From the NCBI GenBank assembly GCA_040216765.1, contig JAVJON010000036.1, forward strand, positions 124,001-188,000: 64,000 bases of DNA, written 5' to 3'. The position numbers and the translations under genes are program-made. The stretch comes from Marinibaculum sp040216765. Lineage in GTDB: Bacteria; Pseudomonadota; Alphaproteobacteria; Ferrovibrionales; Ferrovibrionaceae. The number at the start of each line of letters is the position of its first letter. Positions within the stretch are counted from its first letter, which is position 1. Shown piece by piece: positions 62,961-64,000 of the stretch. The notes beneath the pieces are model-generated. The model was not told the DNA's origin. It was given only the letters and a program-made list of their open reading frames with translations, and made no database searches.

Positions 62961-64000
62961 CCCTTCGGCGGGCGGCGCACCGGCGCATCCTCCAGCGCCC
63001 GGATCAGGGCCGCCCGGGTATCGCGCGGGTCGATCACCTCGTCGATGTGGAAATGCTCCGCCGCGCGAAGCGGCCCCAGGCGGCTGCGGATGGTGTCGAT
63101 CAGTTCCTGGCGCCGCGCCTCGGGATCGGCTGCCGCGCTGTAGTCGGCGCGATAGGCGACGTCCACCGAGCCTTCCACCGACATCGCGCAGATCTCCGCG
63201 GTCGGCCAGATGAAGCTGGCCTCTGAGGCGAAGCTGGGCTGGCCGCCGTTCATCATGATGAAGGCGCCGCCATAGCCGCGCCGCAGCACCACGCTGAACC
63301 GCGGCACCGTCGCACAGCCCAGCTCGTAGAGCATGCGGGCGCTGCGCCGGCCCAGCCCGCTGCGCTCGGCGGCCGAGCCGATGGCATTGCCCGGCACGTC
63401 GATCAGGTAGACCAGCGGCAGCCCGAAGGCGTCGCAGACGGCGATGAAATGCGCCGCCTTCTCGCAGGCCGGCGTGTCGATCATGCCGGCGGCGACCTTG
63501 GGCTGGTTGGCGACGATGCCGACCGGCCGGCCGCCCAGGCGGGCGAAGCCGGTGACGATATTGCGCGCCCAGGTCGGGCGGATCTCGAAGACGCTGTCGC
63601 GGTCGGCGACGGCCTCCAGCACCGGGCGCACGTCATAGCCGCGGCGCAGATTTGCCGGCACGAGGCTCAGCAGCGCTTCCTCGCGGCGATCCGCCGGGTC
63701 CGATGCATCGCCGAGGGCCGGAGCGGCGGCGGCATTCGACGGCAGGTAGGACAGGTAGCTGCGGATCGCGGCCAGGCAGGCCTCCTCGTCGGCCACCGCG
63801 AGATGGGCGATGCCGGAGGTGTCGGCATGCATGCTGGCGCCGCCCAGCGCCTCGATATCGATCTCCTCGCCGATGGCGGCCTTCACCAGCGCCGGCCCGG
63901 CCATGCCCATTGCCGATTGGTCGCGCACCATCACGACGAAGTCGGCCATCGCCGAATAGTTGGTCGGGCCGGCGAAGGCCGGTCCCATGATCGCGGACAC
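62927..64000 (-). CDS. Acyl-CoA carboxylase carboxyltransferase (beta) subunit, N-terminus outside window
   Basis: At least 357 residues of the C-terminal part. GIVANQPKVAAGMIDTPACEKAAHF, LVYLIDVPGNAIGSAAERSG and LRRGYGGAFIMMNGG are crotonase-like carboxyltransferase motifs of PccB/MccB/AccD5-type proteins that carboxylate acyl-CoA with a biotin partner. The true start lies beyond the right edge; the biotin-carrier subunit is not in the window. Confidence 0.88.
   Translation of the reverse strand: MSAIMGPAFAGPTNYSAMADFVVMVRDQSAMGMAGPALVKAAIGEEIDIEALGGASMHADTSGIAHLAVADEEACLAAIRSYLSYLPSNAAAAPALGDASDPADRREEALLSLVPANLRRGYDVRPVLEAVADRDSVFEIRPTWARNIVTGFARLGGRPVGIVANQPKVAAGMIDTPACEKAAHFIAVCDAFGLPLVYLIDVPGNAIGSAAERSGLGRRSARMLYELGCATVPRFSVVLRRGYGGAFIMMNGGQPSFASEASFIWPTAEICAMSVEGSVDVAYRADYSAAADPEARRQELIDTIRSRLGPLRAAEHFHIDEVIDPRDTRAALIRALEDAPVRRPPKGYPRFRPISPI

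Overview
The window is about 70% GC and almost fully coding. It looks like a chromosomal segment from an alphaproteobacterium, most likely of the Rhodospirillales and relatives. The main signs are a two-piece (permuted) tmRNA, an alpha-type SspB with a ClpX-binding tail, a ChpT phosphotransferase, a class I fumarase next to an RHH_4 protein, DUF4169, and an ECF16-type sigma factor with a DUF1109/NrsF anti-sigma factor. Genus is not claimed. No rRNA, tRNA, insertion sequence, prophage or CRISPR array was seen.

Layout. 1-3.4 kb: ProV (5' end cut off), ProW and ProX glycine betaine uptake, closed by a clear terminator. 3.5-8.3 kb: a ClC chloride transporter, a lower-GC sulfotransferase that looks acquired, and a stand-alone acetolactate synthase translationally coupled to DUF4169. 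8.7-17 kb: a large AsmA protein, a fructosamine-kinase-like protein with a low-molecular-weight tyrosine phosphatase, an RHH_4 protein, fumarase and SspB. 17.2-19 kb: tmRNA on the minus strand, then thyA-folA. 19.1-25.7 kb: a TRAP transporter (dctPQM), a thioesterase, a Bcr-type efflux pump, 3-methyladenine glycosylase and YgfZ. 25.9-31.6 kb: three coupled glycosyltransferases with an asparagine synthase (probably LPS core or surface glycan), then an AcuI-like reductase.

31.8-39.7 kb is the most interesting part, a metal/sulfur stress island. It holds DUF302, a YeeE/YedE permease, a tiny secreted protein with eight CAAK motifs (NPCAAK repeats), a DUF6969-like protein, NrsF plus ECF sigma factor, a YHS protein, and a complete bufferin (gig) operon: DUF2282 precursor, DUF692 MNIO enzyme, DUF2063 partner and DoxX. 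Three GTAACG-N15/16-CGAA promoter candidates sit in front of the repeat protein, the sigma factor and the YHS-bufferin operon. This suggests one regulon in which the NPCAAK protein is an extra cysteine-rich metal ligand or an unrecognised RiPP substrate.

39.9-45.7 kb: a membrane adenylate cyclase gene broken by an in-frame TAG, then DUF3179, CysQ, MobA and formate-THF ligase. 45.9-52.5 kb: chpT followed by cheA-cheW-cheY-cheB-cheR, with a CheA carrying two CheW-like domains and a receiver domain. 52.5-64 kb: a catabolic cluster for an unknown carboxylate or N-acyl amino acid. It has two paralogous TRAP binding proteins flanking an N-acyl-D-amino-acid deacylase-like enzyme, then enoyl-CoA hydratase, acyl-CoA ligase, TRAP dctQM, a CaiB-type CoA transferase, TetR and (convergent, cut by the window end) an acyl-CoA carboxylase carboxyltransferase. 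A pair of ATGAC-N6-GTCAT-type palindromes lies in the divergent promoter region.
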